A DNA stretch of 16,169 bases from Halanaerobiales bacterium (GCA_016278415.1 JADQBV010000030.1:1-16169); one strand, 5' to 3'; numbered from the stretch's first letter, positions 1-7,741 are shown. Made by a program: numbers and translations. Notes: generated by a model from the sequence alone, not told the origin.

Positions 1-345
1 GATTCAATATATTGTTTTTTATATTAAATGCGACAACTTACTTGACAAATTCCGCTAAGGTTGATTTACTTGATACCATAAATCAGGTATGAAAAAGTCT
101 CCAGTCACGGACTGATTGTAAGAAGCTGCTTAACAAAATCTTGTTTGAGCGATAGCGAGTTTGATTTTGTTGCTTCTTAAATGAAGGAGTAACTGGGGTT
201 TAGACTTTTTCATGTATGAAGTAATAGCAGAATAATCGTATCTCTCCACCTACCAAAATAGAGAAGAACCTAATTAATAAAAGAATAAGCAGAACCACAT
301 TTAAAAATGCAAGATATTAAAATAATTATATGAGGTGATTAAGAA
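1..345. other. Gene-free region upstream of hslO
   Basis: No coding region is visible on either strand. A TTGACA hexamer lies at 42-47, but no good -10 box follows at the usual spacing. Positions 89-213 hold a long inverted-repeat element, listed separately. The remaining 130 bases before hslO are AT-rich and end in the ribosome binding site GAGGTGATT (332-340), five bases before the ATG. No clear promoter for hslO could be assigned. Confidence 0.5.
89..213. repeat. 125-bp imperfect inverted-repeat element
   Basis: The terminal arms ATGAAAAAGTCT (89-100) and AGACTTTTTCAT (202-213) are perfect 12-bp reverse complements. Next to them CCAGT (101-105) can pair with ACTGG (192-196). Inside, TAAGAAGC (119-126) pairs with GCTTCTTA (172-179) and AACAAAATC (132-140) with GATTTTGTT (163-171), leaving a GAGCGATAGCGAG-rich apex. 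The whole unit can fold into one long interrupted hairpin. Nested symmetry with terminal inverted repeats is typical of MITE- or REP-like intergenic elements. Only one copy is present in this window and no convincing target-site duplication was found. A structured RNA is the alternative. Confidence 0.6.
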
Positions 346-1221
346 ATGAAAGACTATCTAATAAGAGCAATTACAACAAATAAAGAAATACGGGCACTAG
401 CTGTTCGCTCAACTAATATTGTGGAAGAGGCACGTAAATCACATAATAGTACAGCATTAGCGACTGCAGCCCTTGGACGGGCTTTAAGTGGAACTGTCTT
501 ACTGGGATCTATGATTAAGTCAGGTGAAGAGGTAGGTTTAATAATTGAAGGTGATGGTCCTTTAAGAAGAATAGTAGTTGAAGCAAATCAGAAAGGGATT
601 GTTAGGGGATATGTTGCAAATCCTCAGATTGAACTTAAATTAAATGAGCATGGAAAATTAGACGTGGCTTCTGCTATTGGTCAGGGTACACTTAAGGTTA
701 TAAAAAACAAATTATTAAAGGAACCCTATGAAAGCACTGTACCATTGATAAGTAGTGAGATTGGTGATGACTTAACCTATTATTTTACTCAATCTGAACA
801 GACACCATCAGCAGTAGGTTTAGGTGTATTAGTGGATACTGACCAATCAGTAAAGGCTGCAGGTGGATTTATCATACAGCTATTACCTGATGCACAGGAA
901 TCTACTATAAAAAAGTTGGAAGATAATCTTAAAGAAATTAATACTGTAAGTAGATTAATAGAAGAAGGCAAAAGTCCTGAGCAGTTATTAGAGAAACTAT
1001 TAGCTGGTTTTGATTTTAGAGTAATGGCTAGAAAAGATGTTTCTTATCAATGCAAGTGTGATCGCGAGCGTATAGGAAGGTTGTTATTATCTCTTGATGA
1101 AGATGAGATAGAAGATATTTTAAAAGAAGAAGGAAAAGTTGAAGTCAAGTGTCATTTTTGTAATCAAAGTTATAATTTTGATGAAAAAGATATAGATTCT
1201 CTTATAACAGAAACAGAATAG
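346..1221 (+). CDS. hslO: Hsp33 redox-regulated holdase chaperone
   Basis: This cytoplasmic chaperone holds unfolding proteins during oxidative plus heat stress. The 291-residue length matches the Hsp33 family. The N-terminal domain begins DYLIRAIT and includes GDGPLRRIVVEA (about 69-80), both typical of the family. The redox switch is at the C-terminus: Cys236 and Cys238 (CKC) with Cys269 and Cys272 (CHFC). In the reduced protein these bind Zn, and oxidation to disulfides activates the chaperone. The start ATG is supported by GAGGTGATT five bases upstream. A small membrane-protein gene follows after 77 bp with no terminator between, so the two are probably co-transcribed to the terminator at 1660-1685. 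The identification is from sequence motifs and is secure. Confidence 0.95.
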   Translation: MKDYLIRAITTNKEIRALAVRSTNIVEEARKSHNSTALATAALGRALSGTVLLGSMIKSGEEVGLIIEGDGPLRRIVVEANQKGIVRGYVANPQIELKLNEHGKLDVASAIGQGTLKVIKNKLLKEPYESTVPLISSEIGDDLTYYFTQSEQTPSAVGLGVLVDTDQSVKAAGGFIIQLLPDAQESTIKKLEDNLKEINTVSRLIEEGKSPEQLLEKLLAGFDFRVMARKDVSYQCKCDRERIGRLLLSLDEDEIEDILKEEGKVEVKCHFCNQSYNFDEKDIDSLITETE

Positions 1222-1298
1222 ATCTAATTTCTTTACTATGTTAACTTTTGGGAAATATTTGTGATTTTAAATAATATAACTATAAGCGGGGTGAAGAT

Positions 1299-1589
1299 AT
1301 GGATAAAACAAGGGTATATTTAACTGAAAGCCTTTCTAATAAAGAAAAAAAAGGTAATATCGAAAATGCTGATTCTAGCATATTGGCAACTATCATCAAA
1401 ATATTAGGCTATTTAATAATACTTGCTTCTTTTGTGGCTGGAGGATATCTAGTATTTGCAAGAATAGGAATTGACTTTTTCACGATTATTATATCATTAA
1501 TAAGTAGTTTAATTATAGGAACTTTGCTTCTTGGTTTAGGGAAAGTAATAAGTTTATTACAAGAAATAAATCACAGTTTAAAGAAATAA
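1299..1589 (+). CDS. Small two-helix membrane protein, unknown function
   Basis: I do not recognise a named family for this 96-residue protein. The N-terminal 25 residues are polar and charged with no cleavable signal peptide. Two hydrophobic segments follow, at about 29-53 and 57-81, separated by a very short turn (ARIGID). A short amphipathic tail ends in lysines. This predicts a helical hairpin in the cytoplasmic membrane with both ends on the same side. The ribosome binding site GCGGGGTGAA precedes the ATG by a few bases. It lies 77 bp after hslO and before a strong terminator, so it is likely the second gene of that transcript. No functional link to Hsp33 can be shown from the sequence. 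Confidence 0.75.
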   Translation: MDKTRVYLTESLSNKEKKGNIENADSSILATIIKILGYLIILASFVAGGYLVFARIGIDFFTIIISLISSLIIGTLLLGLGKVISLLQEINHSLKK

Positions 1590-1659
1590 ATATATTTAAG
1601 AATAAATATTAAATAAATATATTAATGAAAATTAGAAAAATAATTCGTTAATCTATAGT

Positions 1660-1685
1660 GGTCGGTTCACAACCGGCCTTTTTTT
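1660..1685 (+). terminator. Rho-independent terminator after hslO transcript
   Basis: GGTCGGTT (1660-1667) pairs with AACCGGCC (1671-1678) around a CAC loop. The stem is 8 bp with one G-U pair and is followed by seven T residues (1679-1685). This closes the hslO plus small membrane protein transcript. Confidence 0.92.
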
Positions 1686-1851
1686 AGTGATAAGGAGACC
1701 ATTGATTAGGGTTAGGACATTGTTATGAGCTATTCCTATGTCCAATTCATTCTTATTACAGCATATTAAAGAAATTATATAAAATACTTAGAATAATGTG
1801 TTTTATTCTAGCAAATTGGATGATTGACTCCAATAAGGTAAAATTTAGATG

Positions 1852-1879
1852 TTGAGTATATTTTTATATACGGTATAAT
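1852..1879 (+). promoter_or_regulatory. Sigma-A-type promoter of ABC exporter operon
   Basis: TTGAGT (1852-1857) is followed after 16 bases by a perfect TATAAT (1874-1879). Transcription would begin near 1886, giving a leader of about 80 bases before the TTG start at 1969. Confidence 0.75.
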
Positions 1880-1882
1880 ACA

Positions 1883-1894
1883 GTAATGTATTAC
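1883..1894. promoter_or_regulatory. Operator-like dyad at ABC operon transcription start
   Basis: GTAAT (1883-1887) and ATTAC (1890-1894) are perfect inverted repeats separated by two bases. They lie immediately downstream of the -10 box, over the expected transcription start. A repressor bound here would block initiation. No regulator gene is adjacent on the upstream side, so the protein is unknown. The dyad is short and AT-rich, so chance cannot be excluded. Confidence 0.4.
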
Positions 1895-1968
1895 ATAATA
1901 TTTTATACGTATTAAATAAAGATAAAAGGGGAGTCTTAGTGAAACTTATTTAGTAAGGAGGGGGATTA

Positions 1969-3729
1969 TTGTCTGTTCTAAAGAAAATTTGGTTTTATGC
2001 AAATACATATAAACGTTTATTTATATTGGGTATTATCTTTACAATTATGAATGTTATTACTTCTATGCTACCTGGCGAAATAACAAAACGGATAATAGAT
2101 GATGTAATTAGAGGGGGTAATATAGATTTATTACCGATTTTATTAATTGCATTATCAATTGTTGCAATACTTCGTTCAGGATCAATCTTTTTTGAGAGAT
2201 ATTTTTTGGAAAGCTTTTCACAAAGTGTTTTTATGAACTTAAAACAGGCTGTTTATGATCAATTACAGCGTCTATCATTTAATTACTTTAACAATAATAA
2301 AACTGGTGAATTGATGTCAAGAATGACTGGTGATATGGAAGCTATTAGGCAATTAATGGCTGATGGAACAGTTCACCTAACCAAGATAATATTTTATTTA
2401 CTGATAGCTGGAGGATTTTTAGGTACTTTGAATCTTAAGCTAACACTGATTACCTTTGCTACTAGTCCTTTCTTATTATTTTTTGCACTAAGATTTTCAA
2501 GCAGAATTAAGCCTGCTGTAAAAAAGATACGAAAACAGTTTTCTCGATTAAATAGTACTGTTCAGGAAAATATAACTGGTATTCGTATAGTAAAAGCATT
2601 TCATCAACAAGATTTTGAAATGGAAAAATTTGATGAAGAGAATAATGAATTTTTTAAGAAAAATTTTAAGGCAGCTAAGGTTTGGGCTAATTACTTCCCT
2701 ATTCTAGAGTTTTTAGGCGGATTAAGTACTGTATTTCTCTTATATTATGGAGGACGAATGGTTATAACAGGAGAAATAACACTAGGTGTATGGTATCAGT
2801 TTAATAGTTATCTCTGGATGATAATAATGCCGATGAGATTATTAGGAAATGTTGTAGATTTAATAAATAGAGCAATTGCCTCTGGGGAAAGAATTTTTTC
2901 TATATTAGAAGAAAAAGCAGAAATAACTAACAAGTCAAATCCTGTTATTCCTGACAAAATTAACGGTGTTGTGGAATTTAAAAATGTATCACTTAAGTAT
3001 GACGAGGATTATGTTTTGAAAGATATATCATTACATGCTAATTCCGGTGATACTATTGCAATAATGGGGGCTACAGGTAGTGGTAAAACATCCTTGATAA
3101 ATATGATAGGAAGATATTATGACCCTTCAGAAGGTCAAGTACTTATAGATGGTATCGATGTAAAGGATATAGATCTAAAGTATTTACGTAATCATGTAGC
3201 ATCAGTAATGCAAGATGTTTTCCTGTTTTCGGAAAGTATTTATGAGAATATTTCATACGGAATACCTAGTGTTTCATTAGATGAAGTTAAAAAAACATCA
3301 CAATTAGCTGGGGCTAAAGAATTTATAGAGGATATGGATGAACAATATGATAGTATTGTAGGGGAAAGGGGTATGGGTTTATCTGGCGGTCAAAAGCAAC
3401 GAGTTTCCTTAGCCAGGGCATTATTAAAAAAAGCCCCAATATTAATCTTAGATGATGCAACATCTGCAGTGGATATGGAAACAGAACATATGATTCAAGA
3501 GTCTCTTGAAAATATGTCAAATAAGAGTACAGTTTTTATTATAGCTCATCGGATTTCTTCTGTAAGAAATGCTGACGAGATCATTATACTTAAAGATGGA
3601 GAAATAGCAGAACGAGGTACACATGACGAATTATTGAAGGTAAAAGGTGAATATTTTAATATATATAAAGAGCAATATAAGGAATTATTAGAAGATAATA
3701 TTTTTAATGAAGATAGGGTGATGGGTTAA
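1969..3729 (+). CDS. ABC exporter half-transporter A (degenerate Walker B)
   Basis: This is a half-size exporter subunit of the MdlA/BmrC-like type: an N-terminal six-helix type-1 exporter membrane domain (about 1-310) and a C-terminal ATPase domain (about 333-570). Walker A is GATGSGKT (367-374), the signature is canonical LSGGQ (471-475), Walker B is ILILDD (491-496) and the switch His is H527. Asp496 stands where the catalytic glutamate should be, so this ATPase contributes the degenerate site of a heterodimer. The TTG start is supported by AAGGAGG at 1955-1961, seven bases upstream. The stop codon overlaps the next gene's ATG by one base, indicating translational coupling with the partner subunit. 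The substrate is unknown; multidrug or lipid export is usual for this group. Confidence 0.92.
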   Translation: MSVLKKIWFYANTYKRLFILGIIFTIMNVITSMLPGEITKRIIDDVIRGGNIDLLPILLIALSIVAILRSGSIFFERYFLESFSQSVFMNLKQAVYDQLQRLSFNYFNNNKTGELMSRMTGDMEAIRQLMADGTVHLTKIIFYLLIAGGFLGTLNLKLTLITFATSPFLLFFALRFSSRIKPAVKKIRKQFSRLNSTVQENITGIRIVKAFHQQDFEMEKFDEENNEFFKKNFKAAKVWANYFPILEFLGGLSTVFLLYYGGRMVITGEITLGVWYQFNSYLWMIIMPMRLLGNVVDLINRAIASGERIFSILEEKAEITNKSNPVIPDKINGVVEFKNVSLKYDEDYVLKDISLHANSGDTIAIMGATGSGKTSLINMIGRYYDPSEGQVLIDGIDVKDIDLKYLRNHVASVMQDVFLFSESIYENISYGIPSVSLDEVKKTSQLAGAKEFIEDMDEQYDSIVGERGMGLSGGQKQRVSLARALLKKAPILILDDATSAVDMETEHMIQESLENMSNKSTVFIIAHRISSVRNADEIIILKDGEIAERGTHDELLKVKGEYFNIYKEQYKELLEDNIFNEDRVMG

Positions 3730-5507
3730 TGCCAGCAAGAAATCGATATTTTGAAGATGAAACTGTTGAAACCGTTAATCCTCGCATTATTCGGCGGCTT
3801 TTAAGCTATTTAAAACCTTACAAGTTAGAAGTGTTGGCATCATTGCTACTAATGGGAATGGCTAAAGTTGCTGAATTAATGAGTCCATTTTTGACAATGA
3901 TTGCTGTAGATAATTATATTGCTAATGGGGATATTAGAGGACTTCTTATAATAGCACTATTGTACTTATTACTTACTCTCATAAGTAGTATATGCACAAG
4001 ATACAGAGTGATAATTACAAATAAAACAGGGCATAAGGTAATACGAACATTGAGAGAAGAGATTTTTAGACATATTCAAAATCTTTCATTTAGTTATTTT
4101 GACTCTAGACCAGCTGGTAAGATAATAACTCGAGTTATGAATAATGTTAATACATTGCAGAATATGTTGAAAAATGGAGTTATAAACATTATTGTTGATA
4201 TAGTGACCTTAATAATAATCTTAGTATTAATGTTCCGTATTCATTTAAGACTATCTTTAATTACATTATCGGTGGCACCAATTTTAATTACCATAATATT
4301 CCTTTTGAAAAATAAGATTAGGATAAGGTGGCAGAATGTCCAGAAAAAGGGTTCAAATCTTAATGCCTATATCCATGAGAGTATTACGGGAATGAAGATT
4401 ACCCAGGCTTTTGTAAGGGAAGATACAAATAGTGATATATTTGATGATTTATTGAATACATACCGTCAAACCTGGATGAAAGCGGTAATGTTGACACATT
4501 CTGTTTTCCCATCTGTAATGATTATAAATACAGCAAGTGGAATATTAGTTTATTATTTTGGTATACAATATTTGTCTACTGGTGCTGTTACTATAGGGGC
4601 CTTAATTGCTTTAAGTCAGTATGTATGGCGTTTTTGGCAACCGGTTATTAATTTAAGTAATTTTTATAATCAAATTTTAATTGCTAATTCAGCTGCTGAA
4701 AGGGTTTTTCAGGTTTTAGATACTGAACCAGATATAACAAATAAAGCTGGAGCCATAGAACTGCCAGATATAAAAGGTCAGATAGAATTTAAAGATGTTA
4801 CATTTAGTTATGAGAAAGGTACTGAAATCCTCAAAAATATGAATTTTAATATTCAAGATGGTGAGACTATAGCCCTTGTGGGAGCAACAGGTGCTGGTAA
4901 AAGTACTATAATTAATCTTTTGACTAGATTTTATGAAATTGACAAAGGTGAAATATTAATAGATAATATAGAGATTCGGGATGTTACCATTGAGTCTTTG
5001 AGAAAACAGGTTGGTGTTATGATGCAGGACTCATTTATCTTTTCTGGGACTTTAATGGATAATATTCGATATGGGAATCTTAGTGCTAGTGATGAAGAAG
5101 TTATTGAAGCAGCTAAAACAGTCCACGCCCATGATTTTATAATGAATATGGAAAATGATTATGAAACTGAAGTTAATGAACGTGGTTCTCGTTTGTCTGT
5201 AGGGCAAAGACAGCTAATTTCATTTGCTAGAACTTTACTATCAGATCCGAAAATATTAATATTAGATGAGGCAACATCCAGTATTGACACACAAACCGAG
5301 ATTCTTGTTCAAAAAGCTACAGATATAGTCTTAAAAGGGAGAACATCTTTTGTAATTGCTCATCGCTTATCCACTATAAGAAATGCAGATAGAATTTTTG
5401 TTATAGAGGATGGAGAAATTATAGAAAAAGGAAGTCATGAACAATTATTAAGTAAAAAAGGTGCTTATTATCATCTTTATAAAGCCCAATATAGTCGAGT
5501 TATATAA
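3729..5507 (+). CDS. ABC exporter half-transporter B (non-canonical signature)
   Basis: This partner half-exporter of 592 residues is MdlB/BmrD-like. The membrane domain spans about 1-330 after a 20-residue polar N-terminus, and the ATPase domain about 350-585. Walker A is GATGAGKS (385-392), Walker B is ILILDE with catalytic Glu514, and the switch His is H545. The signature is LSVGQ (489-493) instead of LSGGQ. This complements subunit A: the active site combines this Walker A/B with subunit A's intact LSGGQ, while the degenerate site combines subunit A's Asp496 with this altered signature. The ATG overlaps the upstream TAA by one base, and the upstream ribosome binding site is weak, so translation is probably coupled. 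A terminator follows at 5598-5630. Confidence 0.92.
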   Translation: MPARNRYFEDETVETVNPRIIRRLLSYLKPYKLEVLASLLLMGMAKVAELMSPFLTMIAVDNYIANGDIRGLLIIALLYLLLTLISSICTRYRVIITNKTGHKVIRTLREEIFRHIQNLSFSYFDSRPAGKIITRVMNNVNTLQNMLKNGVINIIVDIVTLIIILVLMFRIHLRLSLITLSVAPILITIIFLLKNKIRIRWQNVQKKGSNLNAYIHESITGMKITQAFVREDTNSDIFDDLLNTYRQTWMKAVMLTHSVFPSVMIINTASGILVYYFGIQYLSTGAVTIGALIALSQYVWRFWQPVINLSNFYNQILIANSAAERVFQVLDTEPDITNKAGAIELPDIKGQIEFKDVTFSYEKGTEILKNMNFNIQDGETIALVGATGAGKSTIINLLTRFYEIDKGEILIDNIEIRDVTIESLRKQVGVMMQDSFIFSGTLMDNIRYGNLSASDEEVIEAAKTVHAHDFIMNMENDYETEVNERGSRLSVGQRQLISFARTLLSDPKILILDEATSSIDTQTEILVQKATDIVLKGRTSFVIAHRLSTIRNADRIFVIEDGEIIEKGSHEQLLSKKGAYYHLYKAQYSRVI

Positions 5508-5597
5508 CAATAATCTGACTTAGAATCTTAAGTTTAAGAGTCATGAGGCATATTAACTTTGTAGATAATATTAAATTTAATTTACCTCTATTTATTT

Positions 5598-5630
5598 AAA
5601 AGTGGCCATATTAAGGCTGCTTTTTATTTT
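5598..5630 (+). terminator. Terminator of the ABC exporter operon
   Basis: AGTGGCC (5601-5607) pairs with GGCTGCT (5615-5621) through a 7-base loop, with two G-U pairs. Flanking AAA and TTT extend the stem, and the sequence ends in TTTTTATTTT. It is moderately strong and lies 90 bases past the exporter stop codon. Confidence 0.7.
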
Positions 5631-5683
5631 CCTTATAAAAGCTTGATTAATTTAAAAAAGGGTTTTGATATTTTAAATAGAAA

Positions 5684-5689
5684 TATAAT
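5684..5689 (+). promoter_or_regulatory. -10 box of the Crp-family regulator gene
   Basis: A perfect TATAAT lies at 5684-5689, a few bases upstream of the ribosome binding site. No good -35 box is seen at 17 bases: TTGATA at 5665-5670 is only 13 bases away. The promoter may be weak or factor-dependent. The leader would be very short, about 20 bases. Confidence 0.45.
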
Positions 5690-5716
5690 ATAGAAGAGAT
5701 AAAGGAGTGGATGTTA

Positions 5717-6382
5717 ATGGGTAAACTTAAGTGTATAAAGAATCTAGAAATATTTGAACATTTAAGTGATAATGAATTAGAGAATGTTGCTTCTTTTTGT
5801 AATAAAAAGATATATAGGCCAGGTGAATTTTTGTTTTTTGAACTTGATACTGTTGAAAACATATATATAATTTCTAGCGGTAGAATAAAATTAAGTAAAC
5901 TTTCTGCTAGCGGTAAAGAATTAACACTTGGGTTTGCTGTTAATAATGCGGTTTTTGGTGAAGAAGCATTATTTAGTAATGAATTATACTCAATGAATAG
6001 TGAAGCCGTTGAAGAGTCCTGTGTAACTATTTGTTCTAAGAATGACATGGAAGAATTGTTTTTAAGTAAACCACAGATAGCAGTTAAGGTAATTAGAAGT
6101 TTAAGTAAGAAATTAAATCATTCTACAAAACAGATGTCAGACTTAGCATTTCGAAATGTTAGAGAAAGACTATTAAGTACATTACAAAGGTTAGCTGAAA
6201 ACTATGGACACAAAACTAATGAAGGATGGATGATAGATTTTCAACTTACTCATAATGAACTTGCTAACATAATAAATGCGTCAAGAGTGACTGTTACACA
6301 TACACTTACCAAGCTAAGAGACGAAGGACTTGTAACCATTGATGATAGACAAATATTTATTCATAATTCAAATGTAATGTAA
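5717..6382 (+). CDS. Crp/Fnr-family transcriptional regulator
   Basis: The 221-residue protein has an N-terminal cyclic-nucleotide-type beta-barrel (about 10-115), a dimerisation helix (about 116-145) and a C-terminal winged helix (about 150-215) with the helix-turn-helix around LTHNELANIINASRVTVTHT. The barrel shows FGEEALFS but lacks the RS pair that binds cAMP phosphate in Crp; the matching stretch is YSMNSEAV. There is no Fnr-type N-terminal cysteine cluster either, so the effector is unknown. The recognition helix has SRVTV where Crp/Fnr proteins usually have SRETV. I prefer the ATG at 5717 over 5711 because AAAGGAG (5701-5707) is nine bases from the former and only three from the latter. 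The next promoter carries a perfect palindrome, a likely target. Confidence 0.88.
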   Translation: MGKLKCIKNLEIFEHLSDNELENVASFCNKKIYRPGEFLFFELDTVENIYIISSGRIKLSKLSASGKELTLGFAVNNAVFGEEALFSNELYSMNSEAVEESCVTICSKNDMEELFLSKPQIAVKVIRSLSKKLNHSTKQMSDLAFRNVRERLLSTLQRLAENYGHKTNEGWMIDFQLTHNELANIINASRVTVTHTLTKLRDEGLVTIDDRQIFIHNSNVM

Positions 6383-6536
6383 ATTCCATTATCATATGAA
6401 ATATAGTTACTTATTTTTTGGAGATTATTTTAATGTCCTCGACGTCCTGTCTACCCAAAAAGTTGTAACGCATATTGATTCGCTAGTACTCTAATTAACA
6501 AATTCCCTGCTTTTATCTTAATAACAGACTCTTTTA

Positions 6537-6561
6537 GTGTAATATGTACTACATATTACAC
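6537..6561. promoter_or_regulatory. Perfect 25-bp palindrome, activator site candidate
   Basis: GTGTAATATGTA (6537-6548) and TACATATTACAC (6550-6561) are perfect reverse complements around one central C. The centre, 6549, is about 39 bases before the start predicted from the -10 box at 6576-6581, close to the position of class II Crp/Fnr activator sites. No -35 box is present at the normal distance. The Crp-family gene ends 154 bases upstream, making it the obvious candidate to bind here. Confidence 0.75.
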
Positions 6562-6575
6562 ACTTACATTAATGT

Positions 6576-6581
6576 TATAAT
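6576..6581 (+). promoter_or_regulatory. -10 box of the aldo/keto reductase gene
   Basis: A perfect TATAAT lies 32 bases before the ATG. The -35 position is occupied by the 3' half of the 25-bp palindrome and does not resemble TTGACA, which suggests an activator-dependent promoter. Confidence 0.6.
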
Positions 6582-6613
6582 ATTTTATAGAGTCTATAGG
6601 AGGGGAATATAAA

Positions 6614-7741
6614 ATGAAATTTAGAAAATTTGGAGAAAAAGACTTTAAAGTATCTGCCCTTGGATTTGGTGCTATGAGGTTACCTATTAATAACAACGAC
6701 TATAGCGATATTGATGAAGATGAAGCAATAAAAATGATGCGTTTTGCTATTGACCAAGGTGTTAATTACATAGACACAGCCTGGCCATATCATGAGGGAA
6801 ATAGTGAAATAGTGGTTGCAAAGGCCTTGAAAGATGGATATCGTGATAAAACAAAGCTTGCCACAAAATTACCAGTATGGCTGGTTGAGGAAAAAAGTGA
6901 TATGGATAAATATCTAGATAAACAATTATCTAAATTAGATGTAGAATATATAGACTTTTATCTTTTACATGCACTGGATGCCGATAGATGGAAGAAATTG
7001 AAAAGACTTAATGTTTTTGAATGGGTTGAGAAGATAAAAGCTGAAGGAAAAATTAAAAATATTGGGTTCTCATTTCATGGTGAGTATGATACATTTAAAG
7101 ATATTGTAGATAGCTATAACTGGGACTTTTGTCAGATCCAATATAATTATTTAGATACAGAATATCAAGCAGGAAGAAAAGGCTTACATTATGCATATGA
7201 TAAAGGAATTGCCGTAGTAGTCATGGAACCACTTAGAGGTGGCGCTCTAGCAGCTGAACCACCTGCAAAAGCCAAGAAGATTATTGATCATTCTGAATGG
7301 GATAGAACAACTGCTGATTGGGCTTTACAATGGTTGTGGAATCAGCCAGAAGTTTCTACAGTCTTAAGTGGTATGAGCACAATGCAAGAGGTAAAACAAA
7401 ATATAGTAAGCGCTAATAATTCTAATATAAATAAACTATCAGAAGAAGAACTAGATATCGTTGAAAGTATTTCTGAAGAGATGCGCGGTCCTGTAACCTG
7501 TACTAGGTGTTCTTATTGTATGCCTTGTCCAAACGATGTTAATATTCCTGAAAATTTTTATCTTTATAATGAAGCAAACGTCTATGATAAATATCAAGAT
7601 AACAAAGAGAAATATCATAAAATGAACAAAAAAAATAGGGCTGAGAGTTGTGTTGAATGTGGTCAATGTGAGGATGCCTGTCCTCAAAAATTACCTATTA
7701 TGAAATTATTAGCCGATGTAGCAGGGTATTTTAATAATTAA
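6614..7741 (+). CDS. Aldo/keto reductase with C-terminal 2[4Fe-4S] domain
   Basis: The 375-residue protein has an aldo/keto reductase barrel (about 1-285) fused to a ferredoxin-like tail. The catalytic tetrad is readable as Asp54, Tyr59 (TAWPYHEGNSE), Lys85 (LATKLP) and His119 (YLLHAL). The tail has two cysteine motifs: Cys296, 299, 302 and 305 followed by Pro, and Cys346, 349, 352 and 356 followed by Pro. These are enough for two [4Fe-4S] clusters. The first motif has two rather than three residues before its last Cys. This architecture is common in anaerobes and suggests electron exchange between a flavin- or NAD(P)-linked step and the clusters; the substrate is unknown. The ribosome binding site AGGAGGGG precedes the ATG. 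It appears monocistronic, with a terminator at 7806-7847. Confidence 0.92.
   Translation: MKFRKFGEKDFKVSALGFGAMRLPINNNDYSDIDEDEAIKMMRFAIDQGVNYIDTAWPYHEGNSEIVVAKALKDGYRDKTKLATKLPVWLVEEKSDMDKYLDKQLSKLDVEYIDFYLLHALDADRWKKLKRLNVFEWVEKIKAEGKIKNIGFSFHGEYDTFKDIVDSYNWDFCQIQYNYLDTEYQAGRKGLHYAYDKGIAVVVMEPLRGGALAAEPPAKAKKIIDHSEWDRTTADWALQWLWNQPEVSTVLSGMSTMQEVKQNIVSANNSNINKLSEEELDIVESISEEMRGPVTCTRCSYCMPCPNDVNIPENFYLYNEANVYDKYQDNKEKYHKMNKKNRAESCVECGQCEDACPQKLPIMKLLADVAGYFNN

Larger units (their letters stand above)
1590..1968. other. Intergenic region with terminator, hairpin and promoter
   Basis: This 379-base gap holds the terminator of the hslO transcript (1660-1685) and the promoter of the ABC exporter operon (1852-1879). 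Between them TAGAATAA (1789-1796) and TTATTCTA (1803-1810) form a perfect 8-bp dyad with a 6-base loop and no U tract, so it is not a terminator. A weaker 6-bp pair, GGACAT (1715-1720) with ATGTCC (1738-1743), lies upstream. No coding region was found apart from a possible four-codon leader at 1939-1953. Confidence 0.6.

Noticed and set aside
42..70. TTGACA at 42-47 as a promoter
   Set aside because: The sequence at the proper distance (TTTACT, 65-70) is a poor -10 box, and no gene lies within a reasonable leader length without crossing the inverted repeat.
5647..6048. 133-codon minus-strand frame over the Crp-family gene
   Set aside because: It overlaps the promoter and N-terminal half of a well-supported regulator and shows low-complexity composition with no recognisable motif.
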